A stretch of 25,069 nt of DNA from a virus. Position 1 is the stretch's first letter, and every line of letters starts with the position of its first letter. Below, piece after piece: positions 17,501-22,719 of the stretch. The notes beneath the pieces are model-generated. The model saw nothing but the letters and a program-made list of their open reading frames with translations. It was not told the DNA's origin and searched no databases. The DNA lies in the IMG/VR virus record IMGVR_UViG_3300043313_001183, positions 1 through 25,069 of that record; one strand, 5' to 3'. A program made the translations under genes and the position numbers.

Positions 17501-18710
17501 ACCGGCAATCGACTGGCGCGGCGCACCCAACTACAACATCGCCGCAGGAGCCCGCGCATCCCGGCCCGCGATGGCACTACCCGCGACGACGTCTAAAGGG
17601 TTCACGCTGCGCCTCAACGACGGATCAGAAGCCCGCACAGACCTGGCCCTGCCCCGGGGTGCCGCCGTCATCATCGACGAAATGGACACCGACCTGTGGT
17701 GGCGCCGCAAAGACCCCCGCACCAACGAACTCGAAGTGATCGGCCGGTTCAACACCAGCCACGTCAACACCGCCACCTCCGACACCGGCGTCACCGTGAG
17801 CTGCCAGTTCGACGACTACCAGACGCTGCTCGCAGACCGGCTCGTCCTCAAATACAAAGACACCAAACACAACGAATCGCTGTGGGACAAGAACACGAAG
17901 GTCACCGACATCCTCGCCTTCGCCATCCCCGGCAACACCCGCCTCGACCTGTCCGAAGTCACCGGAACCAACCCCTACGACCTGGGCACCATCACCCAGC
18001 CGTACCACCTACCCCCCGGCACCGCCGTCGGTGAAGTCTTCGAACAACTCGTCGTCATCAGCAAAACCCGATGGGAATGGTGGATCGAAACCCCCGCCGA
18101 CATCGACGCCCCGCCGAAACTGCGCTTCCAGATCGGCACCCGCGGCCTCGACAAAGGGGTAGTCCTGCACGACTTGGGCAAAGGGCCGTCCAACATCGCC
18201 TCATGGGTTCGCAACGGTGCAGCCGACAGCTACGCCAACAGCCTCAACTACAGCGGCTCAGACGGCAGCGTCGTGGAAGTCATCGACGACGACATCATCC
18301 GATACGGCCAACGAGACGCCACCGCCAGCAACAGCAACCTCGACGGCACCCAGATGGACCTCCTCCGCGCGGCAGCGAAACGGAAACTCGAAAAGCTCGC
18401 CGACCGGACACCCACCTACACCGTCATCCTCGCCGCCGGCTTCTGGCGAGGACGCAAACACATCGACGTCGGCGACACCGTCACCCTGATCATCCGACTC
18501 GGCAAAGACCACTTCGACCAGAAATACCGGGTCGCTGAGATCGCCGTCGAAATCGACGACGTCGGCATGGAAACGGTGACCCTCACCCTCGGCACCCCCC
18601 ACGCCTCCGCAGACGGCCGCAGCAAGAAATCGCCCCTCATGCGGATCGTCCGCTACCTCATCCAGTACACGGCCCCGAAGGGTGCCCTCGAAATCCCCAC
18701 CGACGAATAG
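14598..18710 (+). CDS. large tail hub / adhesin with jelly-roll-like domains, short repeats and Gp37-like domain
   Basis: A 1370-residue protein from GTG 14598 (AGAGGGGGG upstream). Residues ~1-185, ~186-365 and ~408-580 look like three related beta-sandwich (lectin/laminin-G-like) domains. The last two share DDFTGTTLNSALWTP / DDFDGPTLDSKLWTP, YWRISF and FEYSADGIAWT-type motifs. Residues ~367-405 and ~580-860 hold about a dozen ~20-residue units of the form P..I.DP(E/D)T.G.P. Residues ~772-936 include four Tyr/Gly-rich blocks (YGQGLYGVGLYG). Residues ~955-1340 resemble the ReqiPepy6 Gp37-like tail hub domain (GFTLRLNDGSEARTDLALPRG, SCQFDDYQTLLADRL, FWRGRKHIDVGDTVTLIIR). I infer a tail-tip protein that joins baseplate structure and host-surface binding in one chain. 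Confidence 0.88.
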   Translation: MALIETLKDPLDSFTATWGGSNTATYSNTFIGGRYRAGGSSTTPLPYAKIESVASYTLTNSSVYVQVFPYVGSASFRTFMRLKNANGQDLYFGCNGINLLFSLDNGTTIPYYTPYNATNDAWWRIRHSGSTAYFETSPDRATWTTKYTTSMDPTADFQLELGVHVTGGLTTDLYSYFDNVNGGGLLDSLIDDFTGTTLNSALWTPAGSGSASVSGGQLAITCSSGQSLNVTSKASYAIAGSWITAKMAPGAGQVAAITVVPIAGNGNVYVQVAGGTATFSARDSGNILRVSTSVAYNATTMAYWRISFTAGVSFEYSADGIAWTLAASAVTFAVAQPHQVYLQGQYSTGSGTTYFDKINIRPFAVTANPTGINDPDAIGNPAAPWIRNVSPTGINDPETLTAPTPGTLIETLIDDFDGPTLDSKLWTPGGTGTATISGGQLKLTSPSSYMQVAARSSYYLTGSRVTAKINVPVDNNGRLQLVAPSGPGFVRIIFSSLADIYAVDETGAARIPTAYVAYNPVTMPYWRISFAAGISVDYSADGLNWTVAKSAATFVTSLPYTVTLQTFGPSTAYFDKFNILPTVINPAGMNDPETINGPAVTFTAPPPNYVEPGSITDPDTTTGPDVDLAVTVNAEPDGITDDDTVNGPTITDYIAPNIVYPDSTEDPDTLGTPDVAFVVPAEPESNRDDETFGEPTLGVALWPEPDSLTDAETLGTPDLKFVPGTVYPAGIGGNEAIGTPAVTFMPGTLYPQAISDVGTIGTPSVVFKTFYTGGYGQGPYGVGLYSGMWIGLDPSITDPDALGKPELQALKAVIPASITDPDLTGGPALSGSSVGNALAPLSIVDPETLAAAIDVDFVGNDLYGQGLYGVGLYGSGQQGAGEPYDPAIPGTTNYNYGAGIYGEGIYPGSVGAPTDDKPRDNPTYGSGTYNYGIYYGPQKADVGCAPLFTNIVGTTRPPMHILGIGPWSPAIDWRGAPNYNIAAGARASRPAMALPATTSKGFTLRLNDGSEARTDLALPRGAAVIIDEMDTDLWWRRKDPRTNELEVIGRFNTSHVNTATSDTGVTVSCQFDDYQTLLADRLVLKYKDTKHNESLWDKNTKVTDILAFAIPGNTRLDLSEVTGTNPYDLGTITQPYHLPPGTAVGEVFEQLVVISKTRWEWWIETPADIDAPPKLRFQIGTRGLDKGVVLHDLGKGPSNIASWVRNGAADSYANSLNYSGSDGSVVEVIDDDIIRYGQRDATASNSNLDGTQMDLLRAAAKRKLEKLADRTPTYTVILAAGFWRGRKHIDVGDTVTLIIRLGKDHFDQKYRVAEIAVEIDDVGMETVTLTLGTPHASADGRSKKSPLMRIVRYLIQYTAPKGALEIPTDE
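15700..17405 (+). repeat. coding repeats: P-x-x-I-x-DPET-x-G-x-P units and YG blocks
   Basis: Protein-level repeats within the large tail gene. Units include PTGINDPETL, NPAGMNDPETINGP, EPGSITDPDTTTGP, EPDGITDDDTVNGP, YPDSTEDPDTLGTP, EPDSLTDAETLGTP, YPAGIGGNEAIGTP and PSITDPDALGKP. Two lie near 15700-15812, before the third jelly-roll-like domain (about 15813-16335), and the rest are at 16336-17165. Tyr/Gly blocks occur at about 16912-16965, 17170-17230, 17275-17330 and 17356-17405. DNA identity between units is modest, so this is an old, diverged array. Confidence 0.85.
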
Positions 18711-18723
18711 GGAAGGACCCCCA

Positions 18724-19494
18724 GTGACTGTCGTACTGCCCGTCATCAACGGATCGTCAGGCGTATGGGGGCAAATCCTCAACACCGCCCTGACCGACAT
18801 CGACGTCCGGCTCACCACCGCCACCAACGCCAACGCGACACAAGACACCGAAGTCGGCGCACTCAAAACCCGCGTCGGCACACTCGAAAGCGGCGCATCA
18901 GCCGGCGGCAAACTCACCGTCACCACCAGCGCCAGCCGACCCCCGATCACCGTCGGCCAGATCGCCCTGGAAACCGACACCGGCTACCTCTACTACGGCG
19001 CCAGCGTCAACGGCACCGCCACCCGCGTACCATTCCCCGGCTCCTACGTCGCGAAAATGCGCTCCACCGCCGCGCAGAACCTCACCACCAGCGTCGCCAC
19101 CCGCATCACCCTCGGCGCCACCGACTTCGACCGACTCGGCGGATGCACTTCCACCCGCTACACCGCACAGGTCCCCGGCATGTACGAACTCACCGGTGCC
19201 GTCTCATTCGAAAACCACTCCACCGGATACCGCGGAACCTACTGGTACCTCAACGGCGCCCAGTACAACGGCTCCACCACCACCCTCGCCGCAACACCGG
19301 GAACCGCCGCACCGACAGTGGTACCGATGCGCACCATTGTCGCCAAGCTCGACGCGGGCCAGTACGTGGAGGTGTACGCCATCCAGAACTCCGGCACCAC
19401 CCTCGCCACCGAAAACGGATTCCAGTACCAGTCGACGGCGCACATCAAATACCTCGGCTACGTCACCCCTGCCGGCGGCGGAAACCCGGGCTAG
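18724..19494 (+). CDS. tail fibre protein with C1q-like head
   Basis: A 256-residue protein from GTG 18724 with GGAAGGA at 18710-18716. The N-terminal ~60 residues (VWGQILNTALTDIDVRLT and ALKTRVGTLESG) look like a baseplate anchor plus short trimeric coiled coil. Residues ~75-100 (SASRPPITVGQIALETDTGYL) match a linker often seen before tail fibre heads. Residues ~110-250 (TRITLGATDFDRLGGCTSTR, AQVPGMYELTGAVSFENHST, IVAKLDAGQYVEVYAIQNSG) follow the C1q/TNF-like jelly roll, a trimeric receptor-binding fold. It is the last rightward structural gene. Its TAG stop shares the bases CTAG with the stop of the convergent HTH gene. Confidence 0.85.
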   Translation: MTVVLPVINGSSGVWGQILNTALTDIDVRLTTATNANATQDTEVGALKTRVGTLESGASAGGKLTVTTSASRPPITVGQIALETDTGYLYYGASVNGTATRVPFPGSYVAKMRSTAAQNLTTSVATRITLGATDFDRLGGCTSTRYTAQVPGMYELTGAVSFENHSTGYRGTYWYLNGAQYNGSTTTLAATPGTAAPTVVPMRTIVAKLDAGQYVEVYAIQNSGTTLATENGFQYQSTAHIKYLGYVTPAGGGNPG

Positions 19495-19700
19495 TTCTTA
19501 CCGTTCAAGATCTGCCACACCCGGGCGACGGAAAGGTCCACCACCTCAGCCATCTCCCGGTACGTGAGGCCCGCATCGTGCATCCCCTGCAAGATCTCCT
19601 GACGCTGCCCGGCCGCATCCTGGGCCGCCTTGATGAAATCGGCGATCTCCGCAGACAGGTTGTGGAACTTGCGGGCATCAGACTTCCATGGGTCAGACAC
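19491..19700 (-). CDS. small helix-turn-helix protein A
   Basis: A 69-residue basic/acidic helical protein on the minus strand. The GTG start at 19700 is preceded by GGAGG, which overlaps the last codons of the neighbouring gene. Residues ~40-68 (AGLTYREMAEVVDLSVARVW, then QILNGKN) form a clear helix-turn-helix of the sigma/ parB-like 'reading head' kind. The first 35 residues are a helix that may dimerise. It is similar in layout to the protein encoded just upstream (19703-19903), so the two are probably paralogues in one transcript. Possible roles are repressor, integrase partner (directionality factor) or accessory binding protein; the sequence does not decide. Confidence 0.8.
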   Translation of the reverse strand: MSDPWKSDARKFHNLSAEIADFIKAAQDAAGQRQEILQGMHDAGLTYREMAEVVDLSVARVWQILNGKN

Positions 19701-19702
19701 GG

Positions 19703-19903
19703 CTAACCTCCGTGAACGATCTGGGAGATACGGGCGAGGGTGATGCCGGTGCCCTCGGCGATCTCTTTGAGGAGGAGCCCGGAGTCCCGGAGCTGCCTCA
19801 CCAACTCGCGGTGCTCATCGGAGAGTTCCTTGATCGCCACCTCGAAGTCCCGGATCTGGGCGCAGACATCACGCAACCTGGCGGCTACTTCCTCGTCACG
19901 CAC
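19703..19903 (-). CDS. small helix-turn-helix protein B
   Basis: A 66-residue protein on the minus strand. The GTG start at 19903 has AGGG seven bases upstream, and an in-frame TAG just beyond rules out a longer form. Residues 1-38 form an acidic/basic coiled helix (VAARLRDVCAQIRDFEVAIK). Residues ~40-65 (SGLLLKEIAEGTGITLARIS, then QIVHGG) are a helix-turn-helix closely parallel to that of protein A. The ribosome site of protein A overlaps its final codons, so the two are translationally coupled. A tandem 12-bp repeat lies about 55-75 bp upstream of the start (19956-19979) and is a candidate operator for these proteins. Confidence 0.8.
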   Translation of the reverse strand: MRDEEVAARLRDVCAQIRDFEVAIKELSDEHRELVRQLRDSGLLLKEIAEGTGITLARISQIVHGG

Positions 19904-20128
19904 ACAGGGACCCTATACAGCGAATACCGATCTTGCGCTGCGGGCCCCCGGAATCTGCAACTTGCACCGCAACATGCACGCCGAAAGCAGAAAAACGCAC
20001 CAGGAACGTGAAGTGGCGGCCAAGCCGTAGACAGGCGGGGCACCTTAACGCACACTCAAGTCAGCTCACCCGAAAGCTGCCACCACCGGGCGAGCGGGCC
20101 GTGATGGTTCCCGCCTCACATGGCCCAC
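19904..20128. other. 225-bp non-coding gap between HTH genes and integrase 3' end
   Basis: No convincing gene on either strand. It should carry the promoter for the leftward HTH pair (TAGGGT, TAnnnT-type, as complement of 19910-19915; no clear -35 seen) and contains the tandem repeat at 19956-19979. A small inverted repeat (CAGCT ... AGCTG) lies near 20063-20080. Confidence 0.5.
19956..19979. repeat. tandem 12-bp direct repeat, candidate operator
   Basis: Two abutting copies, TGCAACTTGCAC (19956-19967) and CGCAACATGCAC (19968-19979), match at 10 of 12 positions. They lie upstream of the leftward HTH gene pair in an otherwise non-coding gap, as expected for a protein-binding site. Confidence 0.5.
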
Positions 20129-20158
20129 AGCCCCGCCTTCTTGCCGGAGGGCGGGGCT
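20129..20158 (-). terminator. hairpin at the 3' end of the integrase gene
   Basis: AGCCCCGCC at 20129-20137 pairs perfectly with GGCGGGGCT at 20150-20158, immediately after the integrase stop codon. The 9-bp G/C stem fits a terminator, but the T tract is missing on both strands, so it would be a weak or stem-only terminator of the kind common in actinobacteria. Confidence 0.6.
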
Positions 20159-21676
20159 TCACTCTTTCAGGGAGTCCCCGGTCCAGTCGATTCGATCGGC
20201 GGGGTCCCCACGCATACCCGACACGATTCCAGGGCGGATCGTCAGCAGAGGGAAAGCCTCCCGCACCAAGGCCCTTTTTTCCGCAAGGGTGCCGCTCTCC
20301 ATCGTCGCCACGACCTCATCCGCCGCCTTCGAGGGAGTTTCAGGTACGGCAAGACTCTCGAACTCGGCATTGAGGTCATTCAGCAGGCGGCGGTGCCCGA
20401 CGCGCCAAGCCTGGTACTCGTCTTCATCAAGCTCACCAAGCCCCAGCTTCGTGGCCATATCTCGCCCCAGCTTCTTACGGTTCGCGATCTTAATGGCGAG
20501 GGCCGCCTTCGCCTCGTTCCCACTAGCCGCCTGCTCGACAAGCCGCTCCGCATTCCGACTGTCGCCGAGCTTTGCAATGACGGCCTCCTTGACCGCGGCA
20601 TCCAGAAACCGCCAGTCGATGTTGAGGCGCGCGCACCCCAGAGTTGCAGCACGTTGACGCTTGATCTTCATGCAGAAGTAGCTCCGGCGCATTTCACCAT
20701 CGCGGTAGGTCGGCTTCTTTGCCTCCGGTCTTCCGTACAGGACCGCACCACAGCGACCGCAATGCGCCAACCCCGACAACAGGTAGAACGAAGCGGCGGC
20801 ACCACGACGCCGTGAGCCAAATAGCTCCATCAGGTTGCGCCACTTCTCCTCGGTGAGAGCGTGCGCGCCGGGCAGCTTCTTGCCGGGGACAATCTCACCC
20901 CCGTACGCAATGAGACCGCATAGGGCAGGCGACAGAAGGGTCTGCTTGAGGGCCGCATTGCTCCACGGCCTCCCGGTCACAGTGGTAAACCCGGAGCCAT
21001 TCAAGTACTCGGCGGCGACCTGTAAAGACTTCCCTGCCAAGACGAGATCCGTGGCCGTGTTGAGTGCCCCCTGCTCGCGCTCAAGGACGTCGGCGGCGAT
21101 CCCCTCACCCTGCCTACCGAAGCCTCGATAACTCGCGTTCGACTTACCCTTGTGGGCCTTCAGTCGCTTCCCCCGCTTGGTGCGCTTCTGGATCTTGTCA
21201 CTTTCCAGGGCGGCAGCGGTCATAGCGTCACGGAAGTGCCCCTTCCCCTCAGGGATCGAGAGGTCGTACTCAGAATCCCCGCTGAGGACGACAAGGCCGC
21301 GCTCTGCGATTTCGATAAGCCGCTCACCCTCGATCGGCTTCCGGCTGAATCGGGTCAGGTCGTAGACCCACATCCCGTCAGCCTCCCGCGCTTCCAGCCG
21401 CTGCATGAGAGAGTTGAACTGCGGCCGTACGAGGTTCTTCTTCCATGCCGACTTGTGGGGGTCTCTCCACACCTCGCCGATCACGTAGCAGCACACACCC
21501 TGCTCCGCGACGCTGAGCCGGCCATCGGTCTCCTGATCATCCACGGAGCGCTCGCCACCGTCGCCGTCGTAATCCTCAGAGATCCGGCAGTACAAGTCGA
21601 TGATCTTGACGGGCTTGCCGCAGGTCTTACAGGCGGCGCGCGCGTTTGTCCTGGTCAGAGGCTTGAGGGCTGGCAT
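20159..21676 (-). CDS. int: large serine integrase (site-specific recombinase)
   Basis: A 505-residue large serine recombinase that should join attP to a host attB to form the lysogen. It starts at ATG 21676 with AGGG eight bases upstream. Residues ~24-170 are the catalytic domain, with S33 in LYCRISED as probable nucleophile, later MWVYDLTRFSRKPIEGERLI and GHFRDAMTAAALESDKIQ. Residues ~185-290 are the recombinase domain (AAEYLNGSGFTTVTGRPWSN). Residues ~308-360 form a Zn ribbon (HCGRCGAVLYG, then RSYFC and GCARL). About 370-470 is a coiled coil. Unusually, a 23-residue extension with CKTCG precedes the first catalytic strand. Codon use is less G/C-biased than in the tail genes. Confidence 0.95.
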   Translation of the reverse strand: MPALKPLTRTNARAACKTCGKPVKIIDLYCRISEDYDGDGGERSVDDQETDGRLSVAEQGVCCYVIGEVWRDPHKSAWKKNLVRPQFNSLMQRLEAREADGMWVYDLTRFSRKPIEGERLIEIAERGLVVLSGDSEYDLSIPEGKGHFRDAMTAAALESDKIQKRTKRGKRLKAHKGKSNASYRGFGRQGEGIAADVLEREQGALNTATDLVLAGKSLQVAAEYLNGSGFTTVTGRPWSNAALKQTLLSPALCGLIAYGGEIVPGKKLPGAHALTEEKWRNLMELFGSRRRGAAASFYLLSGLAHCGRCGAVLYGRPEAKKPTYRDGEMRRSYFCMKIKRQRAATLGCARLNIDWRFLDAAVKEAVIAKLGDSRNAERLVEQAASGNEAKAALAIKIANRKKLGRDMATKLGLGELDEDEYQAWRVGHRRLLNDLNAEFESLAVPETPSKAADEVVATMESGTLAEKRALVREAFPLLTIRPGIVSGMRGDPADRIDWTGDSLKE

Positions 21677-21841
21677 GCTGGATACCCTAGCAAATTAGCT
21701 ACTAGCCTCCGCTAGCACTGTATTTATTGGGCATAGAAACATGCCCGTATGGGTGATTCGTGCAGCGTGAGCAATCGACTGGAACGCAACCAAAACACAC
21801 CTCACTGGACATAGCGGTCAGGTGAGCCGAAGGTTCTCACC
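21677..21841. promoter_or_regulatory. integrase upstream region, candidate attP and divergent promoters
   Basis: This 165-bp A/T-richer gap separates the leftward integrase from rightward small genes. It contains CTAGC-type motifs at 21687-21691, 21702-21706 and 21712-21716 (the last inside the palindrome GCTAGC), plus a variant TTAGC at 21695-21699. It also contains an inverted repeat, GGGCAT-6 nt-ATGCCC, at 21729-21746. Large serine integrases usually have attP just 5' of int, so attP most likely lies here. The exact core cannot be assigned from sequence. Confidence 0.45.
21821..21841 (+). promoter_or_regulatory. hairpin presenting the ribosome site of the 44-residue gene
   Basis: GGTGAG (21821-21826) pairs with CTCACC (21836-21841), and the 9-nt loop holds GAAGG (21829-21833), the only ribosome-site candidate for the ATG at 21842. 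In RNA the Shine-Dalgarno would sit in the loop with the stem abutting the start codon, which may modulate translation. Confidence 0.4.
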
Positions 21842-21976
21842 ATGACCACCCTGACGCCGGAGCAGGCGGCGAAGATCAAGGCCGCCGTGGACGCGATGCC
21901 GCCGATGTCCGACGAGTCCATTGCCCGCGTCGCGGCCGTCCTCTTCGCGGGTCGCAAGCGGCGAGTAACCCAATAG
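21842..21976 (+). CDS. 44-residue unknown protein next to attP region
   Basis: A short protein (MTTLTPEQAAKIKAAVDAMP, then SDESIARVAAVLFAGRKRR) from ATG 21842, with GAAGG nine bases upstream. Two amphipathic helices are separated by a Pro-Pro turn and end in a basic tail. Similar 'PP.SDE...R.A.L' helices occur in many small Streptomyces plasmid, phage and chromosomal proteins, but no function is established that I know of. It reads away from the integrase. Its last codons and stop form the beginning of the repeated element at 21963-21984. Confidence 0.65.
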   Translation: MTTLTPEQAAKIKAAVDAMPPMSDESIARVAAVLFAGRKRRVTQ

Positions 21977-21984
21977 CTTCACCC
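21963..21984 (+). repeat. intergenic repeat element, copy 1
   Basis: GAGTAACCCAATAGCTT then CACCC, nearly identical to 22274-22296 (one substitution and one extra T in copy 2). It covers the 3' end of the 44-residue gene and is followed by a G/C-rich hairpin-prone stretch up to about 22010. Confidence 0.75.
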
Positions 21985-22018
21985 GTCGGGGTCGCCTCTC
22001 CGGGGGCGGCTCTTCGTT

Positions 22019-22279
22019 ATGTCCGGCATGACGAACAAGATTCAGCAGGTGCCCAACCTGGCCATGACCAAGCTTTTCCTGGAGCCCACACAGAGGGGCG
22101 CTGACGCGGTGGAGGCCAGCGTCGGGAAGGCGAAGGCCAACTTCATCAGGGGGAGCAGCGCCGCCTTCTTCGAAGCCATCCTGGGCGTCATGTCGGAAGA
22201 GGGCATCGTCTTCGCCGAGTGGGTTGACGCCGACGAGTTCACGGTACGCCCCGCTCCTGTTCATGAGCTGGACGAGTAA
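22019..22279 (+). CDS. 86-residue unknown protein in a repeat-bracketed cassette
   Basis: A protein from ATG 22019; ATG 22028 in frame is an alternative. I see no known family. It is helical with hydrophobic stretches (VPNLAMTKLFLEPTQRGADA, then FFEAILGVMSEEGIVFAEWV) but no membrane segment, and it has an acidic C terminus (HELDE). The upstream region has a G-rich stretch (GGGGGCGG near 22002-22009) as a poor ribosome site. The gene is bracketed by two nearly identical intergenic elements (21963-21984 and 22274-22296), each followed by a hairpin. This makes it look like a discrete, separately acquired unit. Confidence 0.65.
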   Translation: MSGMTNKIQQVPNLAMTKLFLEPTQRGADAVEASVGKAKANFIRGSSAAFFEAILGVMSEEGIVFAEWVDADEFTVRPAPVHELDE

Positions 22280-22296
22280 CCCCATAGCTTTCACCC
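22274..22296 (+). repeat. intergenic repeat element, copy 2
   Basis: GAGTAACCCCATAGCTT then TCACCC. It covers the stop codon of the 86-residue gene and leads into the hairpin at 22300-22327, as copy 1 leads into a G/C-rich hairpin-prone stretch. Confidence 0.75.
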
Positions 22297-22299
22297 ACA

Positions 22300-22327
22300 G
22301 GGCCGTCCCATTCCGGGGCGGCCCTTT
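22300..22327 (+). terminator. terminator-like hairpin upstream of Pro-rich gene
   Basis: GGGCCGTCCC (22300-22309) pairs with GGGGCGGCCC (22315-22324), 10 bp with one G-U pair, across a 5-nt loop, followed by TTT. The core GTCCCAT-CCGGGG is shared with the hairpin at 14097-14123. Confidence 0.65.
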
Positions 22328-22352
22328 GTCATTCCCACGAAAGGGGCCCGTC

Positions 22353-22541
22353 ATGGGCAAGTTCGGAAAGAACCCGCAGAACCCGAACCCGGACGAGGAG
22401 AAGGAGGAGAGGGGCACCCCGGAGCAGTATCCGACGCAGCCGACTCAGCCGACCCAGCCGACCACCCCGGAGCCGGAGACGCAGCCGGCGGGAACGCCCC
22501 CGTCGACTCCCCCGGCGTATTCGACGGGTGGCGGCGCCTGA
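22353..22541 (+). CDS. 62-residue Pro/Thr/Glu-rich disordered protein
   Basis: A protein from ATG 22353 with GAAAGGGG upstream at 22339-22346. The composition is low complexity: a Lys/Asn/Pro start (GKFGKNPQNPNPDEEKEE), a triple TQP repeat, then Pro/Thr/Gly to the end. It has no fold signal and is surely disordered. The good ribosome site and tight spacing (the next ATG lies 1 bp after its stop) support translation. It belongs to the small gene group leading to the endolysin. Function unknown. Confidence 0.6.
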   Translation: MGKFGKNPQNPNPDEEKEERGTPEQYPTQPTQPTQPTTPEPETQPAGTPPSTPPAYSTGGGA

Positions 22542-22542
22542 C

Positions 22543-22719
22543 ATGACTGACGTTCCGGAACCCACCGATCCGGATGTCAACATCGACATCGACGCCGAGG
22601 AGGCGGAAATCGCCGCGAACGTTCTGGTGATCGACGTTGACCCGATCCCCGGTTTGGGTGAAGCACCGCCGAATGAACCCGACGAGAGCTACCTTCCGGA
22701 GCCACCATGGCTACGGTAG
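22543..22719 (+). CDS. 58-residue acidic protein overlapping the endolysin start
   Basis: A protein from ATG 22543 (a GTG at 22528 in frame lies inside the previous gene). It is very acidic and Pro-rich (DVPEPTDPDVNIDIDAEEAE, then IAANVLVIDVDPIPGLGE) with no basic residue until the last codon. It overlaps the endolysin ATG by 13 bases, so the two are coupled. The function is unknown. The strong negative charge invites thoughts of DNA mimicry, but size and sequence do not support that beyond speculation. Confidence 0.65.
   Translation: MTDVPEPTDPDVNIDIDAEEAEIAANVLVIDVDPIPGLGEAPPNEPDESYLPEPPWLR

Noticed and set aside
19688-20011. Plus-strand 107-codon frame opposite the HTH gene
   Set aside because: It is antisense to a clear HTH protein with a ribosome site, and its own sequence has no ribosome site or family pattern.
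21677-21841. Exact attP core
   Set aside because: Without attL, attR or attB sequences the crossover dinucleotide cannot be chosen, so only the candidate region is annotated.
21985-22015. Additional terminator after the 44-residue gene
   Set aside because: A weak stem (GTCGCC with GGCGGC) can be drawn, but it has an imperfect long loop and no T tract, so it is mentioned only as part of the repeated intergenic element.
22433-22470. Short tandem repeat suggestive of a CRISPR or microsatellite
   Set aside because: Nine-base units encode a TQP triplet within a disordered protein. There are no spacers, and no CRISPR array is seen in the window.
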